The notes beneath the pieces were generated by a model that worked only from the letters and a program-made list of their open reading frames with translations, was not told the origin of the DNA and did no database searches. DNA of 64,000 nucleotides, from NCBI GenBank assembly GCA_004519485.1, contig CP038119.1:558001-622000 (forward strand), given 5' to 3'. The translations under genes and the position numbers were made by a program. Shown in pieces: positions 21,092-31,198 of the stretch; position 1 is the stretch's first letter; each line of letters begins with the position of its first letter. The DNA is from Nannochloropsis oceanica. Its lineage: Eukaryota > Sar > Eustigmatophyceae > Eustigmatales > Monodopsidaceae.

Positions 21092-21268
21092 AAGGGATCG
21101 GAGAACGACCAAGCAAACAATGCAACAATATTTAATTCTATGATTCTTTTTCGTCTTGTGCGAGAAATGACGCAAGTCTCGTGATGTTATACGAGGGGGG
21201 ACCAGTTTTCTTTTGTTGTCGTCTGTCTCATTTGTTGTATTTGATTTTTCTCCATCCGACACTACAAT

Positions 21269-23062
21269 CTACAAAACCAAGGCCCACACTAAGAATGCAC
21301 CGAGGGCAATCTTGCCTTTCCGCTCGAGGACCGGCTCGTAGTAATCTGAGAGCTCGTCCAGCTTGTCTTTGAGAGGACGGATACGCTGCTTCCAGTGCTT
21401 GGTCCGCAACTTGACCAGGTACAAGTCGTAGGCCCGGCGCTCGCTTGGGCCAGAAAGGCTCTCATAGGCTTCTTGCACCAGCTGGAACGCCTCCTGTGCC
21501 CCGCGGCTCGCTGTCTTGTCCGGATGAATGAGCAACACCAGCCGTCGGAAGCTGTCCTTAACAGTCTGTGCCGATGCTCGCCGAGAGATGCCCAGTACGG
21601 CATACCAATTCGGGTCATCCTTCTCCCCTTCTCGCAGGATCCGTGCAATTTCCTTGCCCGTCCGGTCCCGCAACAGCGCTGCCTTCTTCCCCTCAATCAT
21701 CCCTCCCTCTTCCTCCTCCGGGTCGTCATCACCTATCTCCAACCCAGCGCCCCCAGACCCGCCTTGCCCACCATAAAGAAGTGCGTCCGTCTCCAACACC
21801 AATTTAGCCGCTAGCCGAGCCCGCACTGTCGCACTCTTGTCCCCACTGCCCCCGTGCATGCTTCTCTCTTGCTGCGTCATCATATCCTCAAAGGATATCG
21901 TTCCAGGCCCGCCCGCCCCACCACCAAACGCAGCACTCATCATTTCCGCTTGAGCATGCTCATCGGTGGGTGGGACGCGGCCGCGGCGTGTGAAAGGGGT
22001 GGAGGAGGCGGAGGAGCCTGCATGAGAGGCCCGGCCCAATCCACCCACCCTCGAAAAGACTCCACCAGAACCGCCGCCAGACAAGGCAGCGAAAGCATTC
22101 CCCCGATTCCCACTGCCACTGATATTGCCTGAATCTCCATTGCTGCTGCTGCTGCTGCTGCCGCGGCTGTCCCCTTGTCTTGGCTCGCGGCCCCAGCTCG
22201 CGGCGCCCGCATGGGCTTCAGCGGCCCTTATTCGCGTCTGCCGTTTCTCTTCTGCCTCTTGTCGCACCGCCTCTCGCTCCGCCGCGTGCGCCCGGGCTTC
22301 ATCTAATGCCGCATCTTCAGACAACCGACGATCTTCCTCGGCTTGCGCTTCGATGACGGCCTTGATTTCCTCTAGCGAGTCTCGCTCTGCCGCCTCGTGC
22401 TCCTCCTCATCCTCCTCATTTATAATTTCCATGTCATGGTTCTTCTCCTTGTGTGGGTTCTCCTCCTCCTTCAAACCCGCCTCCTTCACGGCTTCTTCAC
22501 TGATCTGCATTGACACGCCTTCCTCAAAGATGACAGAACCCTCCTCAAACGGGACATCATGCTGCTGCAGCGTACCTTCCACTTGTGCATCCTGCGCCTC
22601 TAGTTCTGTGGGCGGCGGTTGCTGCTCTTGCGAAAGCTTCTGCTGCCATGGCGGTTGCTGCTCTTCTTGGATTTTAGCCCCTTGTACCTCGTGTGGTGGC
22701 TGCTGCTCTTTCTGCCCCTTCCTTCGCGGCTCTTGCTCCACATCGTGCTCTTGCGGCTCGTGCAGGTCTTCTTTTTGCTCTCTTTGCGATAGGATGACCT
22801 CCTCCGCAAGATCCTGCACCTCGCTTGCTTCTAACAGCACATTATGGTCCTCCTCATTCTTCTCCTGTTGGTGGAGTGGCAGTGTCTCATTCACCTGCAG
22901 GATAGTAGCGTTTGTTACGCTCTGCGGGGTAAGATGTAATGGAGAGGCTGGGCTTGCTTTTACTTGCTCCATGAGACATGAGAAGAGGATGGTAAGGGAA
23001 AACACGGTCCTTCTCCGGCAGCACTCTCTTTTTCTGGTCGTGTGGCTTGTGCGTCTCCCCAT
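21269..23062 (-). CDS. J-domain (Hsp40) protein with signal peptide and acidic coiled-coil region
   Basis: The start is taken at MGRRTSHTTRKRECC, since this ATG is followed by a signal peptide (VFSLTILFSCLMEQVKASPAS). The frame stays open further upstream to 23344. The product is 597 residues. After the leader comes a long Glu/Gln-rich, coiled-coil-like region (about 40-300), then a Gly/Ser-rich stretch. Near the C-terminus is a J domain (WYAVLGISRRASAQTVKDSF; HPD in LLIHPDKTASRG; FQLVQEAYESLSG). The last 13 residues are hydrophobic (ALGAFLVWALVL). J proteins stimulate Hsp70 ATPase through the HPD loop. With a signal peptide the partner would be an Hsp70 of the ER lumen or another endomembrane space, including the compartment around the plastid. 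The location is inferred. Confidence 0.85.
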   Translation of the reverse strand: MGRRTSHTTRKRECCRRRTVFSLTILFSCLMEQVKASPASPLHLTPQSVTNATILQVNETLPLHQQEKNEEDHNVLLEASEVQDLAEEVILSQREQKEDLHEPQEHDVEQEPRRKGQKEQQPPHEVQGAKIQEEQQPPWQQKLSQEQQPPPTELEAQDAQVEGTLQQHDVPFEEGSVIFEEGVSMQISEEAVKEAGLKEEENPHKEKNHDMEIINEEDEEEHEAAERDSLEEIKAVIEAQAEEDRRLSEDAALDEARAHAAEREAVRQEAEEKRQTRIRAAEAHAGAASWGREPRQGDSRGSSSSSSNGDSGNISGSGNRGNAFAALSGGGSGGVFSRVGGLGRASHAGSSASSTPFTRRGRVPPTDEHAQAEMMSAAFGGGAGGPGTISFEDMMTQQERSMHGGSGDKSATVRARLAAKLVLETDALLYGGQGGSGGAGLEIGDDDPEEEEGGMIEGKKAALLRDRTGKEIARILREGEKDDPNWYAVLGISRRASAQTVKDSFRRLVLLIHPDKTASRGAQEAFQLVQEAYESLSGPSERRAYDLYLVKLRTKHWKQRIRPLKDKLDELSDYYEPVLERKGKIALGAFLVWALVL

Positions 23063-24081
23063 GGCTGGCTCCTCGTCTTGCTGTTGCACGGATGGAGCAC
23101 CTCTCTCGCAGCCCTGCGCTTTGCGCCTCCTTTGCTCTTCCACTTGGAAAGTCAGTGCTCCTGCCTTGGGTTGAGGGATAGGGAGACGGAAGTTAGACTG
23201 GTAGAAAGGACACATCACGGTGGTAGGTATTGGAAGTGGCAATGGAGGCGAATGCATCAGGCGGATTATGTGACGGTGACGAGCTCGCGCCAAAACGAAC
23301 GCTGATCCTGCAACCAAGTTCACCCAGTCATAACACTTGTACATCTAGCAAAACCATCCCAGGCTTTGTTATCTTCCTCGACATGCTTATCGTTGAGTTC
23401 TAGGCGGGGTCAAGCAGATCGTCCTGCGTTGCGCCGTCTGAGCGTCTCGCACCCCCTCGAATACGTTAACATTCAGCAGGTGGAGGGCAAACGTCTACAG
23501 GACGAATTCATTCACGTTCCCATACATGAAGGGTCGACGATGTCAGGCCAGGCCAGGCCAGGCCCAGCCCACACACCACTTCCGGGCCGATGGGGACGTG
23601 GGCGGAAGGCGACTCGGCGTTAAGCTCCAGCTTTGATGCCACCTCGGACTGCGCGGGGATTTACGCAATTATATTCTGTCATCCATGCCCTCTTTCTCCT
23701 CCCTGCCACGATAGTACAGGAACTCTGGTCGGCACCTTTTGGAGCTGTTAAATTATCTTCAGACCATCGCTCTCTAATCGGAGCACGTGGCCGCAAAAGT
23801 CGGAGGAGGGCTGCGAGTGATTTCCCCGCCCAGCCTAACCAGAGGAATGGCGTCCTGATCGACCCCCTTATCCCCTGCCTTACCCAGCCAAGCCAGTGAG
23901 TGTACGAGATTGCCTTATTTTTTCTTGCGTGGTTGCGCATCCGTGTATTTGGTCTTCAATCCGTAAGGTTGAAAGGTGTGTAAGTGCGTGCGTGTGTGTG
24001 TACGTGCATCTTAAGCGCCTACATCCATTCCTCATCCTGAATAAACTACGTGTTTGATTGGCTGAATACCCCGACCCAGTC
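23063..24081. other. Divergent promoter region between the J-domain and R3H genes
   Basis: About 1 kb without a supported gene. It contains a short GGCCA direct repeat at about 23545-23565. Frames reading through it lack start context and family likeness. Confidence 0.4.
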
Positions 24082-25488
24082 ATGTCGTCCTCCAAGCTTT
24101 TCCCCGGTGTCGGAAAGGCGGTAGACCGGAGCAACAGCAGCGCCGAAGGAGAAGTAGGTCATTCTTCGTCCAGCAGCAGGAGCAGCAGCACAGGTAGGGG
24201 CGTCAGCGGGGGAGGGAATGGCAGCCGCGACAACACCCCAATCATCGCCCGTTACGCCATTTTATCGGCGGCTTCAGGGGTAGGGACAGGGGCGGTGGCA
24301 GCTGGCACGGTGGTAGAAGGCCGTGGTGTCACGTCTTCGGTGGTTGTGGGCTCGGCGGCGCTTCTTCTCGATGTGGGGGGAGGAGGCGAGCCCCGGTCGT
24401 CGACGCCCGCTCGCTTGTCGCGTGTCTTAACCCCACTCAAAGGCCAAAACCGACGGCTTACCCACGCCATGGCTGGTACCGCCACGATATTTGCAGACTT
24501 GCAGGCGCGCGAGGACCAGCAACGTCAGCAAGCAGAAGCTGCTGCAGCGGCGGCGGGTCAGCGACGCATTGAGCGTCGCTCTCGCAGAAAAATGCGAAGA
24601 TGGGCCAACGACCGTTTGCTGGGCGTGGCGCAAATCTGCAGCAGCTTGCACAATGGTGGCCTGGAGGGGGAAGAGGAGAGTACGAAGGCAGTGGCGGAAG
24701 GAGAGTACGGGCCGTTTGTGGACCGGGCACAAATCAGTAATTTTTCAACGTTGATGGCGGCAGAGAACACAGACCTGCGGGAGCGATTTTTGGCAGGGTA
24801 TGGGGAGAAGCGTGGAGCAGAGACAAGAAGGGCGAGAGGAAGGTCGACGCCGTCGCTCTTGAAGGATGCGGAGGCGCGATTTCTGCGGTTGGAGTCTCGG
24901 TTACGGAGGCTGTTGACGCAGCTGGTGGGAACGGATGCGCACATGGGGTTGTTCTTGGAGGATGTGGAAGCGCTGCTGCGTAGATTCATGGAAGGGGGGG
25001 GTAGGCTGCTTTTGAAAGGTAGTGGAGGAGCAGGAGCACGAAAAGGAGCAGGAGGGCATGGCGGCGAGAAAGAGGACAGCAAGATTGAGGGTGGGAGTGA
25101 GGCTCTGGCCCGGTGGCTGGCCCGGCCGTTGTACGTAAAGAAGGATTCCTTGGTGCTGCCTTTGAACAACTCAGCTTTCTTCCGCCTTCTCATCCACGGG
25201 TGCTGCCAGTACTATGGCCTCCGCTCGCACAGCGAGAACCTGCCTCAGGACAGCGGGGAGGCCGAGGAAGTGCGGGCGGTGGTGGTTGCCAAGCCTTCCG
25301 CCATGCTGGCTGCCTCGTGGTCCGCCAACTCCTCCATGACCATGTGTGACTTCATCAAGAACCATCGACTTAACCAGCATCTTGTGCCTAAGCGCCGTGG
25401 CGGGAGATGTCTAAACGAGGCGTCTGAGGAAGAATGCGTCGTCGCGCGTGCTGTTGCTCCTGTCGTGCTCAAACCTGTGAAAACCTGA
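24082..25488 (+). CDS. R3H-domain protein, R3HDM4-like
   Basis: The product is 468 residues in one exon, starting MSSSKLFPGV. The frame upstream has no ATG. The Ser/Gly-rich first 100 residues are followed by a segment like the R3H-associated N-terminal domain (RRKMRRWANDRLLG; YGPFVDRAQISNFSTLM; RERFLAGYGEK). An R3H domain comes later (FLEDVEALLRRFM; LVLPLNNSAFFRLLIHGCCQYYGLRSHSE). R3H domains bind single-stranded nucleic acids. The C-terminus has DFIKNHRLNQHLVPKRR. The same domain order occurs in animal R3HDM4. Its biological role is not established, so none is given here. Confidence 0.7.
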   Translation: MSSSKLFPGVGKAVDRSNSSAEGEVGHSSSSSRSSSTGRGVSGGGNGSRDNTPIIARYAILSAASGVGTGAVAAGTVVEGRGVTSSVVVGSAALLLDVGGGGEPRSSTPARLSRVLTPLKGQNRRLTHAMAGTATIFADLQAREDQQRQQAEAAAAAAGQRRIERRSRRKMRRWANDRLLGVAQICSSLHNGGLEGEEESTKAVAEGEYGPFVDRAQISNFSTLMAAENTDLRERFLAGYGEKRGAETRRARGRSTPSLLKDAEARFLRLESRLRRLLTQLVGTDAHMGLFLEDVEALLRRFMEGGGRLLLKGSGGAGARKGAGGHGGEKEDSKIEGGSEALARWLARPLYVKKDSLVLPLNNSAFFRLLIHGCCQYYGLRSHSENLPQDSGEAEEVRAVVVAKPSAMLAASWSANSSMTMCDFIKNHRLNQHLVPKRRGGRCLNEASEEECVVARAVAPVVLKPVKT

Positions 25489-26361
25489 TGTATTTTACGC
25501 GATAAATACGCTAGGGGGGTAGCGGGACGAAGGAGAAGGAGAAAGGTGGACAAGGAAGGAAGAGAAGGAAGAAAAAGCGCAGGATGGAAGAAGGGAAGTG
25601 ATTGGTCGAGGTGGGAAGGGTAGTAATAACAGGCACTGTTTGGGGAAGGGGTTGAAGACATGTGTCCTCAACTTAACTGTAGATTAGCAATCGGGGAAGA
25701 TAGGGTGTGTGTTCTCTATACATACAAATGCATGTGAAAGAAAACGAGGGAGGGTGGGAGGCTGCACGCACTCATATGGTGTGATCGGGAGCCCAGGGAT
25801 GGAAGCAAAAGGGAGCGTAATTTATAATTTTTCCTCGATTTCCGAAATTTTTCAAAGCCAAAAAGACATTCACTGTATGCATGCTGGGGATAGAACGCCA
25901 AACTTATTATTATTATAACTATTATTATTATTATTATTATTATTGCTTTTCCTCCCCGGCATAAGTTTTGGCTCCCCAAGCTCTCCGAGAGCTCCGAAAA
26001 CGGGGGAATGGAAAAGAGCGAGGACGCCCGCCACTCGCCATCCGTGTCGAAGTCCTGAGCACGTAACCACGTGTCTCCACACACTTTCGCTTGACACTAC
26101 CCTCAATATCCTCGAACGTGCAGGAGGCCGATCTCTCCACGCCTTACCGGTACCACTTTCTACCATCTCATCATCATCTAAACATCAAGGACACACGGAA
26201 TAAGCTCTACTAGTAGTTGAGGATGAAACCGCGGCCGAAGTCACCAAGAGAGCCTCATCCTTTCCCTTTCCTTCCAAACCACCCGCAGAGTTCAAATTTA
26301 CCGGTCCCCCCTCTCTTCACGCCACTGCTGTAGGAGCAACCAGCACGCGTAAGGCCGCAAT
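25489..26361. other. Intergenic, no gene; contains an ATT microsatellite
   Basis: Spacer between two plus-strand genes with an ATT tract at 25903-25945. It includes the presumed promoter of the patatin-like gene. No supported coding frame. Confidence 0.45.
25903..25945. repeat. ATT/TTA trinucleotide microsatellite
   Basis: About 13 near-perfect TTA/ATT units, interrupted once by AAC TATTATT. Confidence 0.9.
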
Positions 26362-28059
26362 ATGCAGGGTTTTCTTCGCTTAGCGAAAAAGATGGTTAGG
26401 AGGAAGGAGGAGGACCCCCATGCCCCGGTGGCAGCCTGCGGGTCGACAGCGGCAATGACGCCGACGACACCGATGAAAAGGTCTCATAGCCATGAATCTC
26501 TGGGCATTGGGCGCCTTAACGAGTTCAGGGAGCAGTTGCACGATGTGTACGAGTCTTTCACCCCGCACATCCAGACGTTTGACGCTATCCGAGAGGAACT
26601 GGGCACAATGCCGATGGAGATCCCGGCCCCGGTGCACTACCCGCCCGCACCGCCGTTCACAGTGGACTGTTTCGACTTTACCGTGGACTCGGACGAGTCG
26701 GAGAGTGGCACACCGCCAGATTCACCCCTGCCCGCCCCCCAGCCCGTGGGACCCCTCAGTTTGCAGGAAGAAGATTCTTCGACAGCCCCGCAGCCGGCCC
26801 GACCCCCAACCCGACACCTCGAATATGCACCAGGCACGCTGCCTACCTCCTTCAGCTTTGCTTGCGGGGGTTGGCTGCAGTTTTATATGTTTGGGGTTGC
26901 GAAGTGCCTCAAGGATCACGGTTTGCACAAAGAGGCAAAGTTCTCGGGTTGTTCAGCGGGGGCGCTGACGGCGCTAGGGTTGTGCGTGGAGCCCAGCTCG
27001 TTCGACAAGGCTGTCGAGTACTGCAAGGCAGTATGTATTCCTCGCTGTCGCGGTACATTGTTTGGGCCGTTTTTGCTCCATAAATACGTGCGTGGCTGCT
27101 TAGATTACAGTGGATGTTTGGACGAGCACTGGGAGCGCGCCAACGGTCGGCTGTCGGTTGGAGTGACGGGCCTGACCGACTTCCGGGCCATCCGCATCGA
27201 AGAATTTGCATCTAAGGAGGAGCTCATTATCGCGCTCATGGCATCAGCCGCTGCATTTCCCCTGTCGCCGCCAGTGCGACGCCGGGGTAAGTGGCTGATC
27301 GACGGGGGCATCTCCGACTTCCAGCCTGTGCTGGAGGCACGAACTGTGACTGTGAACCCCTTCTATTTCTCCCAAGCTGACATCCGACCCTCGCGCTATG
27401 TCCCCGCCTGGTGGTCACTGCTACCGCCCTCCCACTCGGGCACGGTGGACTGGCTCTATGACCTTGGCTTCTCGGACACCCTGCGGTGGATGCGAACAGT
27501 CAACCTCGAGGCGAGGTGCGCCGCCCGCTGCCGGAAGGACCCCTCCGACCTCCTCTCCTGTCGACACCGGCCCACGCGGGCGAAGCACCCGTTCGATGAG
27601 CATAACAAGTCGTCTTTTGGCCGCTTTTTCGGGTATGGACGCTGGCCTATTCTGTTTGACTTGCTGACCATGCTGCTCGTGGAAACTGTTTGGCGCACCA
27701 CCGCCTACACCCTCATTTATGCTGAGCTCACCCTCAAGCTCCTCTACGTTGGCATCTGTGCACTTGCCACCGAGGCCTTTGCCATGCGATGGGCTCTTCT
27801 TGCCGGGGGGATGCTGCTAGCCCCGTCACTCGCGCATATGCTTGCTGCCCTGGCTGCCATCATCACCCTCAAACTCTGCCTGGACGGCTCGGCGGGTTTG
27901 GGGCAATGGCGGGTGGCCTTGGAGCTGGCTGCTTCCCTATTGAGTGTCAGTCTCTTCCTGCGTTCGCTTCCTATCGTGGGTAACAGGTTTCATTTACGGA
28001 AGCACCACAAGCTATTTCGGCAGTCCCTCGTGTACCGGATCATGGTTCACATCATTTAA
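26362..28059 (+). CDS. Patatin-like phospholipase domain protein
   Basis: The product is 565 residues in one exon from MQGFLRLAKKMVRRK. The first 150 residues are Pro-rich and probably disordered. The patatin core follows. FSFACGGWLQFYMFGVAKCL takes the place of the oxyanion-hole block. FSGCSAGALTALGL contains the Ser of the catalytic dyad in a G-x-S-x-G elbow. KWLIDGGISDFQPV supplies the Asp (D-G-G). Patatin-like enzymes hydrolyse acyl lipids such as triacylglycerol or phospholipid. The last 150 residues contain several hydrophobic stretches (LTMLLVETVWRTTAYTLIY; MRWALLAGGMLLAPSLAHML; LAALAAIITLKLCL), so it is probably membrane-bound. A lipid-droplet or ER role is possible but not shown. Confidence 0.88.
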   Translation: MQGFLRLAKKMVRRKEEDPHAPVAACGSTAAMTPTTPMKRSHSHESLGIGRLNEFREQLHDVYESFTPHIQTFDAIREELGTMPMEIPAPVHYPPAPPFTVDCFDFTVDSDESESGTPPDSPLPAPQPVGPLSLQEEDSSTAPQPARPPTRHLEYAPGTLPTSFSFACGGWLQFYMFGVAKCLKDHGLHKEAKFSGCSAGALTALGLCVEPSSFDKAVEYCKAVCIPRCRGTLFGPFLLHKYVRGCLDYSGCLDEHWERANGRLSVGVTGLTDFRAIRIEEFASKEELIIALMASAAAFPLSPPVRRRGKWLIDGGISDFQPVLEARTVTVNPFYFSQADIRPSRYVPAWWSLLPPSHSGTVDWLYDLGFSDTLRWMRTVNLEARCAARCRKDPSDLLSCRHRPTRAKHPFDEHNKSSFGRFFGYGRWPILFDLLTMLLVETVWRTTAYTLIYAELTLKLLYVGICALATEAFAMRWALLAGGMLLAPSLAHMLAALAAIITLKLCLDGSAGLGQWRVALELAASLLSVSLFLRSLPIVGNRFHLRKHHKLFRQSLVYRIMVHII

Positions 28060-28865
28060 CAGATTGAACTTCAAGTTTTTGACGCAGGATTCAAAGAAAC
28101 AAGCCATACTAGACGCAATTGAGGTATCTGGTGTTCAGGCTCCTTTCTGTCAACCTTTACCAGGAAGAGAGAAGGAATTCGACCTCTTTTTTAGCTTGTC
28201 TTCGTTCCCTTTCCAAGGGACAACCAGCCAGAAAGCCGGAAAGAGGCTCATCGTCGCTTGTAGGCGCGCTCTTTTGTGTATGTGTACATTTGATAGAGCG
28301 AGGAGGAGGAAGAATCAGCAGCAGCAGCATAAAAGCAGTATTGCTACCGATTAATCGATGAGTGGAATGCTTGATTTTGTTTTGTGGAGATACGTCTGTT
28401 TAGGGAGTGATTCGTATTCTCGAGGAGCAAGACAAAAAAATAAAATTACATTGCTAAAGAAAATCGGACTTGATGGCCTCCATAGCACGTGTGGCCATTC
28501 GTCTTCTGTTCTTTTCATTTAACCTTCGTCTGGCTTGTCCACTTTCACTGTGTCATTTCTTTCTTTGCTTTCTTTTCACTATCTCTGCATTGTCTTATTT
28601 TACCTTCCTCAATCCTTACCTCTCTGTGTCTCCACCATGCCTCCCTTACTCAGACACTCTGCTCTTTTTTCCCCTGCTCGCTCCGCATCTTTTCCGCGAG
28701 TTCCTTCTGCAGAGATATATTTTACATCATGTTTCTTTTTCCTCCATGCCACCATATATCTTGCCCTCTCCAGTCCACCAGTCAGAGAGTAGTCAGTGTC
28801 CGCACGTCGTCGGACTTATCGCCCTATCCCAATTTTCCCTTCATCCATGACGCGCTTTTCTGCCC
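28060..28865. other. Convergent 3' spacer, pyrimidine-rich, no gene seen
   Basis: About 800 bp between the patatin-like gene and POLD3, which face each other. The right half (about 28490-28860) is strongly T/C-rich on the plus strand. The open frames in it are compositional. Confidence 0.4.
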
Positions 28866-30665
28866 TCAATTCCTCTTGCCAAAGAAACTTAACATGCTCT
28901 TCTGCTTCGTCCTCGCAGATGCCGCCTTGACCTCCTTCTTCTTGTCATCACCACCACCATCTCCACCTCCGCCCTCCTCAGCCTTGCGCTTTTGTCCCAA
29001 AGCCACAGCCGGCTCGGACTTGACAGGGGCCTTACTCTTGCTGGGAGAGGTGGAGGCAGGCGACGACTCATCCACCTCCTGCTCCTCCCACACGCTCTCC
29101 GTGACAAAGTAACCTTTTTCGTCCATGAAACTCTTCTGCACCAATACCTTCTTAGTGCGTTTCTCCCCCGGAGCCGCGGGTTTGCTGGGCGACCGTTGAA
29201 CAAAAGTGTCCATGGCACCACTGACAGGCTCAATGTGCACTGCTTCCTCCAGCTCCTCCTCCCGGTCGTCCCCCTCACTCCCCTTGCTCTTCTTCCGCGG
29301 ATATCCCTTGGCATTGCTTTTCTTGGCCGCTCTTTTCTTCCCTTCCCCAGAGCCTTTTCCCTTCCCTTTGCCTTCCCCCTTACCCTTCCTCGTCTCCTTC
29401 TCCTCCTCGACATCTTCCTCATCACCACTACTCTCCTCCATGCCAGCCCGTCCGTCATCATCCTTCTCTCCCTCTCTATCCTTCTTGGCAGCCATCTTCT
29501 TCTTCCTTCTCCCTTCCGCCTCTCTCTCAGCTTGCTCCCTGGCAGCCTTCCGTTCCTTGTCCCTCCGCTTGTCACTCGCTGTCTTCGCACCTGGCAAGAA
29601 CTCCTCCTCGCCCGCAGATTCCCCTCCATCCTCATCCTCTTCTTTTTCTTTCTCTTCTTCCACCATCCCTTTCTTCGCCGCAGCCGCACAACTGTCCTGC
29701 TGTTCCTTATTTTCCTTTGATGCAGCTTTCAGTAACTCTGTCTTGTTCTTGGTGGGCTTGGGAGAGGAAGAGGCAACAGCCTCCTTTTTGGCCGGCGACG
29801 GGGCTTCAACTCCTTCCTCATTCTCGTTCTCCTCGTCCTCTTGCACGACCTTCTTACTCTTCCTGCTTGCCGTCTGCGTTACCTCATCTTCCATCTTACT
29901 CTTCTCCTCCATTTCTTCCGTAGGTGCTGCCGCTTCCTCCTTCTTAGGAGCCTTGGGGGCGGATGCTTCCTCGTTCTTCGCCGTGGTAGGTTTGCAAAAG
30001 AAATTCTGGACACTCATAGCCTTACCCTTCGGCCTACATGACACAGCCGAAGCCCGGTTACTACTGCTGTTGCTTTCGCCGCTGGTGCTGGCACTAGCAC
30101 CTCTACTGCAGCCTTTTGCAGACGCAGAAGGAGCCGGAGGCTGAGGGGCGCGACGGACGCCCTTAGCAGAAAAAATAATATGGGGGCATGAGATGCCGCT
30201 AAGCTTGTTGAGGCGGAAACTTTCCCCGGCGTCCGAAGATGCGTCTAGCAGCTCGTTTGCCAATACCAAGTCTTCTGTCCACAGGCGGGCGCCACCAGGA
30301 CCCAAGCCGTTATTTTCGCCGGCTTCGGCCTTGGTCGAAGGCGTGGCGTGTAGGCTGAAGAGTTGGACTCCGTCGAGGCGGGCGAACAAACGATCCTTCT
30401 CTGCCTTTACCCGGCTTTCGGGTAGGAGCAAAACCTCGTTGCTGGTTACTGACTGGGATGGGTTGGCGGGATGTCGCTCGCCGCTTAGCAAGAAGGTGGC
30501 AAGGACCTTGCCTCTATGCCTACGGTAGAAGGCAGCCAGCAATCGACGGGCTTCCACCGTGGGCACATTCAGAACGTGGGCCAGGTACCGGGCCGTGATC
30601 ACCTTGCGCTCATCAAATATCCAGGCATTTAAGTCCTCCTCGTGTTGCTGTAGATCTAGGACCAT
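28866..30665 (-). CDS. POLD3: DNA polymerase delta subunit 3 (POLD3/Cdc27-like)
   Basis: The product is 599 residues in one exon. This is the non-catalytic subunit of polymerase delta that links the complex to PCNA. The N-terminal 110 residues fit the winged-helix part of the family (WIFDERKVITARYLAHVLNV; VEARRLLAAFYRRHRGKVLATFLLSG). The middle is long, acidic/basic and low in complexity with many Lys and Glu. The C-terminus ends in a PCNA-interacting peptide (KQKSMLSFFGKRN: Gln, two residues, Met/Leu, then Phe-Phe), the hallmark of POLD3. A second PIP-like sequence (MSVQNFFCKP) lies near residue 220. Transcription is divergent from METTL5. Confidence 0.9.
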   Translation of the reverse strand: MVLDLQQHEEDLNAWIFDERKVITARYLAHVLNVPTVEARRLLAAFYRRHRGKVLATFLLSGERHPANPSQSVTSNEVLLLPESRVKAEKDRLFARLDGVQLFSLHATPSTKAEAGENNGLGPGGARLWTEDLVLANELLDASSDAGESFRLNKLSGISCPHIIFSAKGVRRAPQPPAPSASAKGCSRGASASTSGESNSSSNRASAVSCRPKGKAMSVQNFFCKPTTAKNEEASAPKAPKKEEAAAPTEEMEEKSKMEDEVTQTASRKSKKVVQEDEENENEEGVEAPSPAKKEAVASSSPKPTKNKTELLKAASKENKEQQDSCAAAAKKGMVEEEKEKEEDEDGGESAGEEEFLPGAKTASDKRRDKERKAAREQAEREAEGRRKKKMAAKKDREGEKDDDGRAGMEESSGDEEDVEEEKETRKGKGEGKGKGKGSGEGKKRAAKKSNAKGYPRKKSKGSEGDDREEELEEAVHIEPVSGAMDTFVQRSPSKPAAPGEKRTKKVLVQKSFMDEKGYFVTESVWEEQEVDESSPASTSPSKSKAPVKSEPAVALGQKRKAEEGGGGDGGGDDKKKEVKAASARTKQKSMLSFFGKRN

Positions 30666-31198
30666 GGCTTCTCAATGCACGGCAAGGCCTGTGGTGATGG
30701 TGGGATGGCAAGGTGAGGAAGAAAAAGGGCGGGCGTGGGTGAACTGCTTGCGCTATCAGGGGCAGGGAATACGCAGGACAGCTTTTTATATTTCTATATT
30801 AATGTGCCGGCCTGTGACGAGGAGGGTCGGTAACTTTATATCAGTTCTTTGCGTTCTGCGTTTGGAAAAAGGGGAAATTTCTCCTCCCGCGGTTTTGTGT
30901 TGTGAGCTTGTGGGCGATTTTAGGCGAAAGTAATTGCTGGTTTCATGGACAACGACACCGTAGCCTGTATGCAAGCCTTGCTTGTGCTGTATGGTCTGTG
31001 TGTGATTAACATTGAGCACACATCTCGCCAGCAACCCCTTTACAGTCACCGGCTGGCTCCCGCGCTCCTTCATTTCCTCCGTGGGCAAAGGGAGCAAAAT
31101 GTTTGTCCGCCCTGCAAGCCACAAAACCTCCCCAGTATCCTCATAAGTCGTCACCACGCACACACTATACCACAGGCTCCCCGCCTTGACCGGCAATC
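30666..31198. other. Divergent promoter region between POLD3 and METTL5
   Basis: About 530 bp shared upstream region of two divergent genes. No supported gene or recognisable motif. Confidence 0.4.
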
